Of a DNA stretch of 7,422 nucleotides, positions 1-4,854 are shown piece after piece. The translations under genes were made by a program, and so were the position numbers. How positions within the stretch are numbered: position 1 is the stretch's first letter; the number at the start of each line of letters is the position of its first letter. The stretch is taken from contig WREG01000094.1 of the NCBI GenBank assembly GCA_009779455.1, forward strand, positions 1 to 7,422, read 5' to 3'. The notes beneath the pieces were generated by a model that saw only the letters and a list, made by a program, of their open reading frames with translations, had not been told where the DNA came from and ran no database searches. This stretch comes from Oscillospiraceae bacterium. GTDB taxonomy: Bacteria > Bacillota > Clostridia > Oscillospirales > Acutalibacteraceae.

Positions 1-253
1 AAGCCTTTCAGCAGGGTATCCCGTGCAGATCCAAATAAAAGTGTCAGATACAACTTATCTCCCTTATACCTCTGCGGGTCATTATGTTGTGGTAAAGGAT
101 ATCATATACGACAAATTAGAAGGCAGATATTGCGTTATAATTAATGATCCCCACCCTACTAAATCCAGAGTTTACCGTTTTCCTTTATCCGTTCTTTTAG
201 ATTATAATAAACAACATTCCGGCGGCGTTTCAATACATAAAGCCGGAATATAA
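1..253 (+). CDS. C39-like cysteine peptidase, C-terminal end (partial)
   Basis: The reading frame is open from the left edge (first full codon at base 2) to TAA at 251-253, so the true start lies outside the window; the in-frame GTG at 23 is internal. The visible 83 residues read like the second half of a papain-like C39_2 domain: 'AGYPVQIQIKV', then 'GHYVVVKDI' carrying the probable catalytic His, then 'INDPHP' carrying the probable catalytic Asp. The catalytic Cys would be upstream and cannot be seen. In this family the domain is often secreted or attached to cell-surface proteins and cleaves peptides; the substrate here is unknown. Only 45 bp separate it from the following lipoprotein gene on the same strand, so co-transcription is likely. 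The family call rests on the spacing and wording of the His and Asp blocks and is fairly secure; the exact activity is not. Confidence 0.75.
   Translation, partial: SLSAGYPVQIQIKVSDTTYLPYTSAGHYVVVKDIIYDKLEGRYCVIINDPHPTKSRVYRFPLSVLLDYNKQHSGGVSIHKAGI
216..249 (+). other. 8-bp hairpin overlapping the end of the peptidase gene
   Basis: ATTCCGGC at 216-223 is the exact reverse complement of GCCGGAAT at 242-249, with an 18-base loop. It lies over the last codons of the peptidase gene and is followed by AT-rich sequence with a short T run at 257-260. It could be a weak terminator or an mRNA-stability hairpin between the two genes. The T tract is poor, so full termination is not supported. Confidence 0.35.
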
Positions 254-298
254 ATATTTTATATATTTCTAATAACAAAATTTAATGGAGGTATTATT

Positions 299-1615
299 AT
301 GCAAAAATATATTATAAAATTCATAAGCGTTATTTCCGTTATCTTGGCTTTTGCTTTGATTTCATCCTGTTCCGCCAAGCCAAGCTCTGATTCGACAGGA
401 ACACCTGCGGCCGTTTCACCAAACGTAAATAAAAATCAAGGCCAATATCTTGATTTTAAAGATTCTTTGCCGCCTACAGCAGGCGGCGATTGTTCTATGG
501 CGTTCAAAAGACAGGATGAAATATTATTTAAGCAAAAAAATCTTGTCGCGAGCGAATTTGATATATCTTCTTTGCCTGTATATAAAGATAAATATCCTTA
601 CAATCATGGCGGCCCGATGTTTGAATTGACTGACGAGATAAAAGATAGGATGTTTGTCAGCCTTGAGGAAATCACAAATTATATCGGGCTGGAGTATAAT
701 AGGAAGGATGTTTATATATATGACGAAACTTATACCGGCGAAATCGTCATAAACGGCTATGAAATATATGCATTTGTTACCGGTATAAATATCGCCGGAA
801 CAAGCGATATAATGCAAATACCTAAAGATGTAAATAAAGACAGCTTGCAAAATCTGCTTGCCAAAAACAAGGCTTTGACAGCTGCCTGCAGGTTTGTAGG
901 AATTGAAAACCCTGAAATTATCGACATGTATCCGGAATATAATTTCGAGGGTAATAAAGTTGACGTTAATTTTACAATAACAGAAAAAGGTGACGGCAAA
1001 TCGGAAATGCTATACCCTTCAGATAAAAGAATATGGATTGATATAAGTTATGAACTTGATCATATACTATTATCCGTGTTTAAAATACCTGAAAATATGG
1101 AAATATACGCCGATTACGAGCTGATATCATACAAACAAGCAAAAGAAAGGCTGAAGTCAGGCGAGATATATTCTGAATTCAAACAACGATCCGAGCAGGA
1201 ATTGTCATCCGCATCTGAGCAGGTGAAGGAAAGCCTGCAGCACGGCGAAACATATTCCGAATTCAAATACAAGTCCGAGGAAAAATCTTTGCGCTTTGAT
1301 GATAATTTAGTCCGCTGCGAGCTTGAATACGGCTATGACGAATCCTTCCAATACCTGATACCGTATTACAAATTTTATGTCAGCGGTTCTGCGGAACCCT
1401 ACAAATCGCAGGATATACAGGTCTATGACATTTATTATATTTCAGCCTGCGGGGAGGCGCTGGACAATGATATCAAGGATAACACGCCGGTTGACGAGTT
1501 AGTGACGATGGAGCCTATGCCGTTAGCGGACGATACTACAAATAATATTGAAATATCGTCATCGGGATACTCTGATTATACTAATTCCGAAGATGAAACA
1601 AACGCACTTTTTTAA
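299..1615 (+). CDS. Uncharacterised secreted lipoprotein with a duplicated segment
   Basis: The product has 438 residues. The ATG at 299 is preceded by TGGAGG (286-291) at 7-base spacing, which fixes the start. Residues 1-24 form a lipoprotein signal: basic start (MQKYIIK), hydrophobic core, and a lipobox ending ISSC with Cys24 as the lipidation site, so the protein should be anchored on the outer face of the membrane. A Ser/Thr/Pro/Asn-rich linker follows to about residue 48. The rest is a soluble, acidic, aromatic-rich ectodomain that I do not recognise. Residues 281-299 and 309-327 are a near-duplicate pair sharing 12 of 19 positions around 'GExYSEFK', 28 residues apart. The last 30 or so residues are Asp/Thr/Ser/Asn-rich and probably disordered. 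The gene is AT-rich (about 33% GC in the line starting at 661), unlike the oxidoreductase that faces it. It probably belongs to the same unit as the C39-like peptidase. Function is unknown. Confidence 0.85.
   Translation: MQKYIIKFISVISVILAFALISSCSAKPSSDSTGTPAAVSPNVNKNQGQYLDFKDSLPPTAGGDCSMAFKRQDEILFKQKNLVASEFDISSLPVYKDKYPYNHGGPMFELTDEIKDRMFVSLEEITNYIGLEYNRKDVYIYDETYTGEIVINGYEIYAFVTGINIAGTSDIMQIPKDVNKDSLQNLLAKNKALTAACRFVGIENPEIIDMYPEYNFEGNKVDVNFTITEKGDGKSEMLYPSDKRIWIDISYELDHILLSVFKIPENMEIYADYELISYKQAKERLKSGEIYSEFKQRSEQELSSASEQVKESLQHGETYSEFKYKSEEKSLRFDDNLVRCELEYGYDESFQYLIPYYKFYVSGSAEPYKSQDIQVYDIYYISACGEALDNDIKDNTPVDELVTMEPMPLADDTTNNIEISSSGYSDYTNSEDETNALF
1139..1279 (+). repeat. Tandem duplication inside the lipoprotein gene (84-bp period)
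   Basis: Two copies, 1139-1195 and 1223-1279, lie 84 bp apart in frame. Both encode (A/V)KE-L--GE-YSEFK---SE. Twelve of 19 residues match, and the nucleotide copies have diverged, so the duplication is not very recent. The segment is rich in Lys/Glu and predicted helical. It could be a short coiled or spacer repeat. Confidence 0.7.
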
Positions 1616-1644
1616 AAGATGAAATAATAGCAACGAGGAAAACA

Positions 1645-1668
1645 GGGGGCGGCACAAAAACCGCCCCC
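1645..1668. terminator. GC-rich hairpin between convergent genes, probable terminator
   Basis: GGGGGCGG (1645-1652) pairs with CCGCCCCC (1661-1668) around an 8-base A-rich loop. It sits 29 bases after the lipoprotein stop and 60 bases beyond the stop of the facing oxidoreductase gene. On the plus strand the stem is followed by only two Ts. On the minus strand it is followed by TGTTTTCC, a better U tract, so it probably serves the sugar operon most strongly and may act in both directions. Confidence 0.6.
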
Positions 1669-1703
1669 CTTGATTATCCAAACACTATTTATCCGGTACT
1701 AAG

Positions 1704-1729
1704 TCCTATATCCTATAATCCTAATTCCT
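1704..1729. repeat. TCCTA(n) short tandem repeat at the end of the oxidoreductase gene
   Basis: TCCTATA, TCCTATAA, TCCTAAT and TCCT follow one another from 1704, giving three full units of 7-8 bases and a partial fourth that runs into the last bases of the oxidoreductase gene region. Read on the minus strand it is a run of TAGGA words directly after the TGA stop. No function is evident. Confidence 0.5.
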
Positions 1730-2811
1730 CACGCCTCCATCGGCTCCGGCCGCTCGCACTCGCTTTGCAGCACATAAAAACCGTTTGTCTCCGAGCTGTC
1801 CCGGAAACCCAGCATTATGTCAAGCACATGATAGGCCAGCGTGCTGTTCGGCCTGTGGGGGGTTTCCAGCCGCAAGGCCCGCGCCATGTCCCAGACGCCT
1901 ACGCCCCGGCTGTTTTCGGTGTAGGGGCGGGTCACGGGAACCTCTTTCCAGTCCTCAGTGCCGATTTGGATACGCACCGGGCCGCCGAAGCCGTTGGGGT
2001 CGGGTACCTGCATGGAGCCTTTTGTGCCGTAAATCTCAATAAAGGGGTGTTCGGCCTTCCACATATCAAATGATGTGATAATCGAGCCGACCGCGCCGTT
2101 TTTGAATTCCATAAGCCCCGTAACGTGGGTGTGGGCCTCCACGGGGACTATCTTGCCGTATTTTTTCTCGCTTGTGATGGTCCTTGTCGGGAACATTATC
2201 TTCGAAATGCCGCAGAGCCGCTCGACGGGCCCCAGCAGGTTCACAAGTGCGGTCACGTAATACGGTCCCATATCCAGCATCGGGCCGCCGCCCTCCTGAT
2301 AGTAAAATTCGGGATCCGGGTGCCAGCTTTCGTGGCCGTGGCAGGTCATATAGGCCGACGCGCCGATAGGTTCGCCTATTTCTCCGCTGTCCAAAATCTC
2401 GCGGCAGGTCTGGATGCCGCCGCCCATAAATGTGTCGGGCGCGACGCCCACAAGAAGGCCCGATTCCCTGCCCAAATTGAAAATTTCTTTAGCGTGCCCC
2501 CTGCCTACAGACATGGGCTTTTCGCTGTGGGTGTTTTTGCCGTAATGCAGAGCCTCAATCGCCACGCCGTAATGCTCATACGGGCGGGTCAGGTTGACGA
2601 TTATCTCAATCTCGTCGTCCTTGAACGCGTCATACATGGTTTCATAAATCACAGGCACGTCCCAGTCGTCGGACGCTTTTTCGGAGCGTTCCGGGATAAG
2701 GTCGCAGACGCCCTTGACCTCCACGATATCGCTGAATGTATCGGTCAGATTGCTTAAATATACAGGGCTGATGTTGCCGTTGCCGATTATGGCGGCTTTT
2801 ACTTTTTCCAT
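1729..2811 (-). CDS. Gfo/Idh/MocA-family NAD(P)-dependent sugar oxidoreductase
   Basis: I start the 360-residue product at the ATG at 2811, because GGAGG (complement of 2820-2824) lies 8 bases upstream; a TTG at 2826 would place the Shine-Dalgarno inside the gene and add only MEDKL. The N-terminus is a Rossmann fold with the nucleotide loop GNGNIS at residues 10-15. The diagnostic EKP motif is at 97-99 (Lys98 is the usual catalytic Lys). A C-terminal alpha/beta substrate domain carries GGGPMLDMGPYY at 174-185; many relatives have a catalytic His in place of one of the Tyr residues. The family oxidises or reduces sugars, inositols and glycosides using NAD(P) in the cytoplasm. The gene follows the thuA-like gene in one minus-strand operon, a pairing known from thuAB-type loci, where disaccharides such as trehalose are processed through 3-keto sugars. 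The actual substrate cannot be read from the sequence. GC is high (about 65% around 2281). Family call is secure. Confidence 0.93.
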   Translation of the reverse strand: MEKVKAAIIGNGNISPVYLSNLTDTFSDIVEVKGVCDLIPERSEKASDDWDVPVIYETMYDAFKDDEIEIIVNLTRPYEHYGVAIEALHYGKNTHSEKPMSVGRGHAKEIFNLGRESGLLVGVAPDTFMGGGIQTCREILDSGEIGEPIGASAYMTCHGHESWHPDPEFYYQEGGGPMLDMGPYYVTALVNLLGPVERLCGISKIMFPTRTITSEKKYGKIVPVEAHTHVTGLMEFKNGAVGSIITSFDMWKAEHPFIEIYGTKGSMQVPDPNGFGGPVRIQIGTEDWKEVPVTRPYTENSRGVGVWDMARALRLETPHRPNSTLAYHVLDIMLGFRDSSETNGFYVLQSECERPEPMEA

Positions 2812-2847
2812 TAACTTATCCTCCAAAATAATAAAATAGATGTTGTC

Positions 2848-2921
2848 TGTAGGGGACGGCCTTGTGCCGTCCCGTTATTTTTGATTTATGTTGCCGGGCG
2901 GGGACGAGCCCCGCCCCTACA
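2848..2921. repeat. Compound palindromic (MITE-like) repeat in the thuA-oxidoreductase gap
   Basis: The 74-bp element is bounded by exact 8-bp inverted ends, TGTAGGGG (2848-2855) and CCCCTACA (2914-2921). Inside are two perfect hairpins: GGGACGGC/GCCGTCCC (2853-2860/2866-2873, loop CTTGT) and GGGCGGGG/CCCCGCCC (2896-2903/2909-2916, loop ACGAG). A further 12-bp inverted repeat, ATTTTTGATTTA (2877-2888) and TAAATCAAAAAT (2933-2944), encloses the second hairpin and runs into the thuA-like stop codon. No clear target-site duplication is visible. GTAGGGG-bounded palindromes of this style are, to my memory, dispersed in many clostridial genomes, but I could not check copies. In the operon transcript it would fold strongly and could set the expression ratio of the two genes. 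Confidence 0.7.
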
Positions 2922-2936
2922 AAAAGGTGCATTAAA

Positions 2937-3677
2937 TCAAAAATTCTTAGTCCCGCTCAAAAACACATCCGGGTCGAGATTGTCCCTTATCGCAATGTCC
3001 TTGCCCTCGATAGCCCAGCGCATCCCCCTCTGCACCATGATCTCGGAATTCGGCGCGTCCTCGAACACTATGTCCGTGTGGCCGAGGGATGTGTAGAATA
3101 TCCTGCCGTGGCCCCAGCATTTTATCCAGGCCACGGGCATATCGGTCGGTTTGTTTGTGTTATGGTAATACATGGTATTGGGGTTGGGGAAGCGCGTGGT
3201 CGCCAGAACCTCGACGGCGGGGTCTACGTGGAGGTAATACTGCTCGCTGAAAACCTCGAAATCCTCCAAGCCCTCAATAATGGGGTGTTTCGCGTCCTTT
3301 TTTATGTTCACGGCGTAATCAATAAGCCCGCCGGGGTGCGAAACCCAGTTCCCGCCCGTGATGAACTGCCATTCGGTGTTTTCGCGGAAGGAGTCGCACA
3401 TACCGCCGTGGTTACCGGCCATTCCCACGCCCGAAGCCACCGCGAGGCTTACGTTTTTCACAAGCGGCCCCTCAAGCTTGCCCATCGTCCATATGGGGCA
3501 GATAAGGTGGAGCGATTTCAAGTATTCGACGTCGCCGTAGGCCTCCTCAAGGTCGGTGAAAACATCCACCTCCATGTCAATGCTTTTTAAAAAGCCCTCA
3601 AACCTCTCAGCCACAAGGTCAGGTTCGTGGCCCTCCCAGCCGCCCCAGACTATCATGGCTTTCTTCTTTTGCGCCAT
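2937..3677 (-). CDS. ThuA-like domain protein (sugar/glycoside catabolism)
   Basis: The product has 246 residues from the ATG at 3677. A purine-rich Shine-Dalgarno (complement of CCTTTCCT, 3687-3694) is 9 bases away; the alternative ATG at 3686 directly abuts it and would add only MIL. The protein has the ThuA (glutamine-amidotransferase-like) fold: a first beta strand with GGWEGHEP at 12-19, the elbow-region block MAGNHGGMCDSF at 86-97, and WGHGRIFYTSLGH at 188-200, all typical of family members of about 210-280 residues. There is no signal peptide, so it is cytoplasmic. In rhizobia, ThuA together with a Gfo/Idh/MocA partner is needed to catabolise trehalose and related disaccharides by way of keto-sugars; its exact chemistry is less settled. 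It is the first gene of the operon, 125 bp before the oxidoreductase, behind a strong promoter. Specific substrate is unknown, so no symbol is given. Confidence 0.88.
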   Translation of the reverse strand: MAQKKKAMIVWGGWEGHEPDLVAERFEGFLKSIDMEVDVFTDLEEAYGDVEYLKSLHLICPIWTMGKLEGPLVKNVSLAVASGVGMAGNHGGMCDSFRENTEWQFITGGNWVSHPGGLIDYAVNIKKDAKHPIIEGLEDFEVFSEQYYLHVDPAVEVLATTRFPNPNTMYYHNTNKPTDMPVAWIKCWGHGRIFYTSLGHTDIVFEDAPNSEIMVQRGMRWAIEGKDIAIRDNLDPDVFLSGTKNF

Positions 3678-3715
3678 TAAAATCATCCTTTCCTGTTAAT
3701 ATAAAGCCTAAGGCT

Positions 3716-3744
3716 AGTATAGCTTTTTATGGCTTTGTTGTCAA
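3716..3744 (-). promoter_or_regulatory. Sigma-A promoter of the thuA-like operon with operator-like dyads
   Basis: On the minus strand, TTGACA (complement of 3739-3744), a 17-bp spacer and TATACT (complement of 3716-3721) form a near-consensus promoter. The start would be near 3709, leaving a leader of about 30 bases. The dyad GCTA-GTA-TAGC (3713-3723) lies over the -10. A wider inverted pair, AAAGCC (3704-3709) and GGCTTT (3731-3736), flanks the same site. These are reasonable operator candidates for an unlinked sugar regulator; no regulator gene of LacI or AraC type is present in the window. Confidence 0.75.
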
Positions 3745-3779
3745 CATTTTTAATTATTGTTATATTAATATTTTTTAGA

Positions 3780-3808
3780 TTGCATTTATCCTAAATATAT
3801 TGTATAAT
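3780..3808 (+). promoter_or_regulatory. Promoter of the Phd-Doc toxin-antitoxin module
   Basis: TTGCAT (3780-3785), a 17-bp spacer and a perfect TATAAT (3803-3808) precede the antitoxin gene. The expected transcription start is near 3815, giving a leader of about 15 bases that still includes the Shine-Dalgarno at 3818-3822. Confidence 0.7.
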
Positions 3809-3815
3809 ATATTTA
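3792..3815. promoter_or_regulatory. Perfect palindrome over the toxin-antitoxin -10 box, probable autoregulatory operator
   Basis: TAAATATATT (3792-3801) and AATATATTTA (3806-3815) are exact reverse complements around GTAT. The 24-bp palindrome covers the TATAAT box and reaches the expected transcription start. Phd/YefM antitoxins repress their own operons by binding palindromes at the promoter, so this is the likely binding site. AT-rich sequence forms palindromes by chance more readily than mixed sequence, but a 10-bp perfect arm at exactly this position is unlikely to be accidental. Confidence 0.7.
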
Positions 3816-3830
3816 ATGGGAGATGGTCAT

Positions 3831-4073
3831 ATGAATATCAATATCGAAAATCTTGTTTCCATTTCGGATGCCAACCAAAATTTTTCGAGGGTTGCCCGCC
3901 TTGTTGACGAGAGAGGGACGGCTGTTATTTTAAAAAACAACGCCCCTCGGTACGTTATAATGGATTTTAGTTTGTTATATAAGAATGTTGCTGCTCACGA
4001 TGCCGACGTTGACGCCATAGCCTCGCGTATACTAAAGAAACACTTAAAAGCGTTTGAGGAACTGGCAAAATGA
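3831..4073 (+). CDS. Phd/YefM-family antitoxin
   Basis: The 80-residue product starts at the ATG at 3831, which has GGGAG (3818-3822) 8 bases upstream. The in-frame ATG at 3816 lies at the expected mRNA 5' end with no ribosome site and would place the Shine-Dalgarno inside the gene. Residues 9-50 give the Phd/YefM DNA-binding fold: 'VSISDANQNFSRVARLVDERGTAVI', then 'NNAPRYVIM', the usual small beta hairpin. The charged helical C-terminal tail (about 55-80) is the part that normally covers and inhibits the toxin. The length is typical. The gene overlaps the toxin start by four bases (ATGA at 4070-4073), so the two are translationally coupled. The protein should both neutralise the Doc toxin and repress its own promoter through the palindrome at 3792-3815. 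Confidence 0.88.
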   Translation: MNINIENLVSISDANQNFSRVARLVDERGTAVILKNNAPRYVIMDFSLLYKNVAAHDADVDAIASRILKKHLKAFEELAK

Positions 4074-4447
4074 TAATGTTAAGCAAGGTTCAAATTAAAT
4101 ATCTTCACAAAAAACTGCTGGACGCCACCGGCGGCCTGGATGGCATTCGTGACGAAGCATTGCTGGATTCCGCGTTGGCGGCTCCGTTTCATACCTTTGA
4201 CGGAGAAGATTTATATCCGTCTATTACGGCTAAGATCGCCCGCATTACATACGGCCTTATCAACAACCACCCGTTTGTTGACGGAAACAAGCGTATCGGA
4301 GCTTATGCAATGCTGGTTTTGCTGGAATTAAACCATATAAAGGCTGATTTTACGGATGATGACATAATCAGTATCGGGCTGGAACTCGCGGACGGTAAAA
4401 TGGATGATAAACAGTTGTTAAATTTGATTTTAGGGCGATTAAATTAG
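4070..4447 (+). CDS. doc: Doc-type toxin of the Fic/Doc family (death-on-curing)
   Basis: The product has 125 residues. The ATG at 4070 overlaps the antitoxin stop, with GAGGA (4056-4060) 9 bases upstream; ATG at 4076 (residue 3) is a possible alternative. Residues 67-75, HPFVDGNKR, are the Doc form of the Fic active site. His67 is the expected catalytic residue and GNKR replaces the GNGR of AMP-transferring Fic proteins. P1 Doc, the characterised relative, phosphorylates elongation factor EF-Tu and so halts translation; the same activity is inferred here from the motif. The N-terminal block 'GGLDGIRDEALLDSALAAP' (21-39) is also characteristic, and the length matches the family (about 125-135 residues). 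No truncation or damaged catalytic residue is seen, so the toxin looks intact. A strong terminator follows 13 bases after the stop. Confidence 0.93.
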   Translation: MIMLSKVQIKYLHKKLLDATGGLDGIRDEALLDSALAAPFHTFDGEDLYPSITAKIARITYGLINNHPFVDGNKRIGAYAMLVLLELNHIKADFTDDDIISIGLELADGKMDDKQLLNLILGRLN

Positions 4448-4460
4448 CGATAAGATTATT

Positions 4461-4495
4461 AAAAAAGCCCTGCTATTCAAAAACAGGGCTTTTTT
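4461..4495. terminator. Bidirectional intrinsic terminator
   Basis: AAAAAAGCCCTG (4461-4472) pairs exactly with CAGGGCTTTTTT (4484-4495) around an 11-base loop. A run of six Ts ends the plus-strand copy and the A run gives six Us on the minus strand. It closes the toxin-antitoxin operon and also the facing HTH regulator, whose stop codon (4494-4496) overlaps the T run. Confidence 0.92.
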
Positions 4496-4703
4496 ATTCG
4501 TCGATATATTTTATATGCCTGATTATGTCGCAGACCTCGCAGTCCAGTGCGAAACATAGGTCGTCAAGGGTTTTTGTGCTGATGTTGTGGCCGTGCTTTA
4601 TGCGGTGGATGGTACTTGCGGAAAACCCCTGCTTGAAAATAAGGTAGTATTCCGTCAGCCCTTTTTTGAATAATGTATTGTAAAACGGCTCGTAGCTGAT
4701 CAA
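4494..4703 (-). CDS. Small Cro/C1-type (XRE, HTH_26-like) transcriptional regulator
   Basis: The product has 69 residues. Members of this short family usually begin 'MISYKPLW'. Here the same block, ISYEPFYNTL, starts directly at a TTG codon (4703-4701), which I take as the start; GGTG lies 7 bases upstream, a moderate ribosome site. The HTH runs from about residue 14 to 62, with the recognition helix around 'SASTIHRIKHG' (28-38) and the closing helix 'TLDDLCFALDCEVCDIIRHI', where the 'ALDCE..DI' wording is typical. The protein is a single DNA-binding domain without a ligand domain. It is transcribed divergently from the dockerin gene, and the 151-bp gap between them holds several operator-like repeats, so it may control that gene and itself. 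It converges on, and shares a terminator with, the toxin gene; it is not an obvious part of that module. Confidence 0.82.
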   Translation of the reverse strand: MISYEPFYNTLFKKGLTEYYLIFKQGFSASTIHRIKHGHNISTKTLDDLCFALDCEVCDIIRHIKYIDE

Positions 4704-4740
4704 TTTTTATCACCAAATTAATTTTATCATACTCTACCTT

Positions 4741-4769
4741 TTGACTATACTCGATATTTCGACTATAAT
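4741..4769 (+). promoter_or_regulatory. Upstream sigma-A promoter (P1) of the dockerin-protein gene
   Basis: TTGACT (4741-4746), a 17-bp spacer and TATAAT (4764-4769). The spacer contains the dyad-like TCGATATTTCGA (4751-4762). It is the first of two promoters in the same register. Confidence 0.7.
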
Positions 4770-4798
4770 AAAAATATCATTAAAAAATGATTGACTAT
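4743..4798. repeat. Three GACTAT direct repeats in the promoter region, candidate operator
   Basis: GACTAT occurs at 4743-4748, 4761-4766 and 4793-4798, the first two extended to GACTATA. Copies 1 and 3 are part of the two -35 boxes and copy 2 runs into the P1 -10 box, so a protein bound here would block both promoters. The divergent HTH regulator is the natural candidate. Confidence 0.4.
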
Positions 4799-4811
4799 GG
4801 GAAATCAATCA
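4788..4811. promoter_or_regulatory. Inverted repeat over the P2 -35 box, candidate operator
   Basis: TGATTGA (4788-4794) and TCAATCA (4805-4811) are exact reverse complements separated by 10 bases, about 17 bases centre to centre, suited to a dimeric HTH protein. The left arm overlaps TTGACT of P2. A small neighbouring hairpin, ATCATT/AATGAT (4776-4781/4786-4791), precedes it. Confidence 0.5.
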
Positions 4812-4819
4812 ATTATAAT
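4791..4819 (+). promoter_or_regulatory. Downstream sigma-A promoter (P2) of the dockerin-protein gene
   Basis: TTGACT (4791-4796), a 17-bp spacer and TATAAT (4814-4819) form a strong promoter. The expected start is near 4826, with a leader of about 29 bases that includes GGAG (4841-4844), 10 bases before the ATG. Both hexamers lie exactly 50 bp downstream of those of P1. Confidence 0.85.
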
Positions 4820-4854
4820 GAAAACATATTATTACGAAACGGAGATTATTTTTT

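Noticed and set aside
524..999. Minus-strand open frames opposite the lipoprotein gene
   Set aside because: They overlap each other and the lipoprotein gene, lack ribosome sites, and encode Ile/Tyr-rich sequence expected from antisense AT-rich DNA.
2125..2757. Plus-strand open frame of 210 codons opposite the oxidoreductase gene
   Set aside because: It lies wholly antisense to a gene with clear Rossmann and EKP motifs; its product is His/Val/Arg-rich with no recognisable fold and it has no ribosome site. It is a shadow of high-GC coding sequence.
2812..2826. TTG start at 2826 for the oxidoreductase
   Set aside because: The ribosome site GGAGG would be within the coding sequence; ATG at 2811 has ideal spacing and begins directly at the Rossmann fold.
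2848..2921. CRISPR-like or riboswitch reading of the paired hairpins
   Set aside because: There are no regularly spaced direct repeats, and the structure is two simple perfect hairpins with mobile-element-like ends. It lies between genes of an operon rather than in a 5' leader with known riboswitch motifs.
2862..3590. Plus-strand open frame of 242 codons opposite the thuA-like gene
   Set aside because: It begins inside the palindromic element and is antisense to a well-supported gene; no family resemblance.
3816..3830. Upstream ATG for the antitoxin
   Set aside because: It sits at the predicted transcription start, has no Shine-Dalgarno, and would put GGGAG inside the gene. ATG at 3831 has that site at 8 bases.
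4070..4447. AMP-transferring Fic enzyme instead of Doc
   Set aside because: The motif ends GNKR, not GNGR, and the product is Doc-sized and paired with a Phd/YefM antitoxin.
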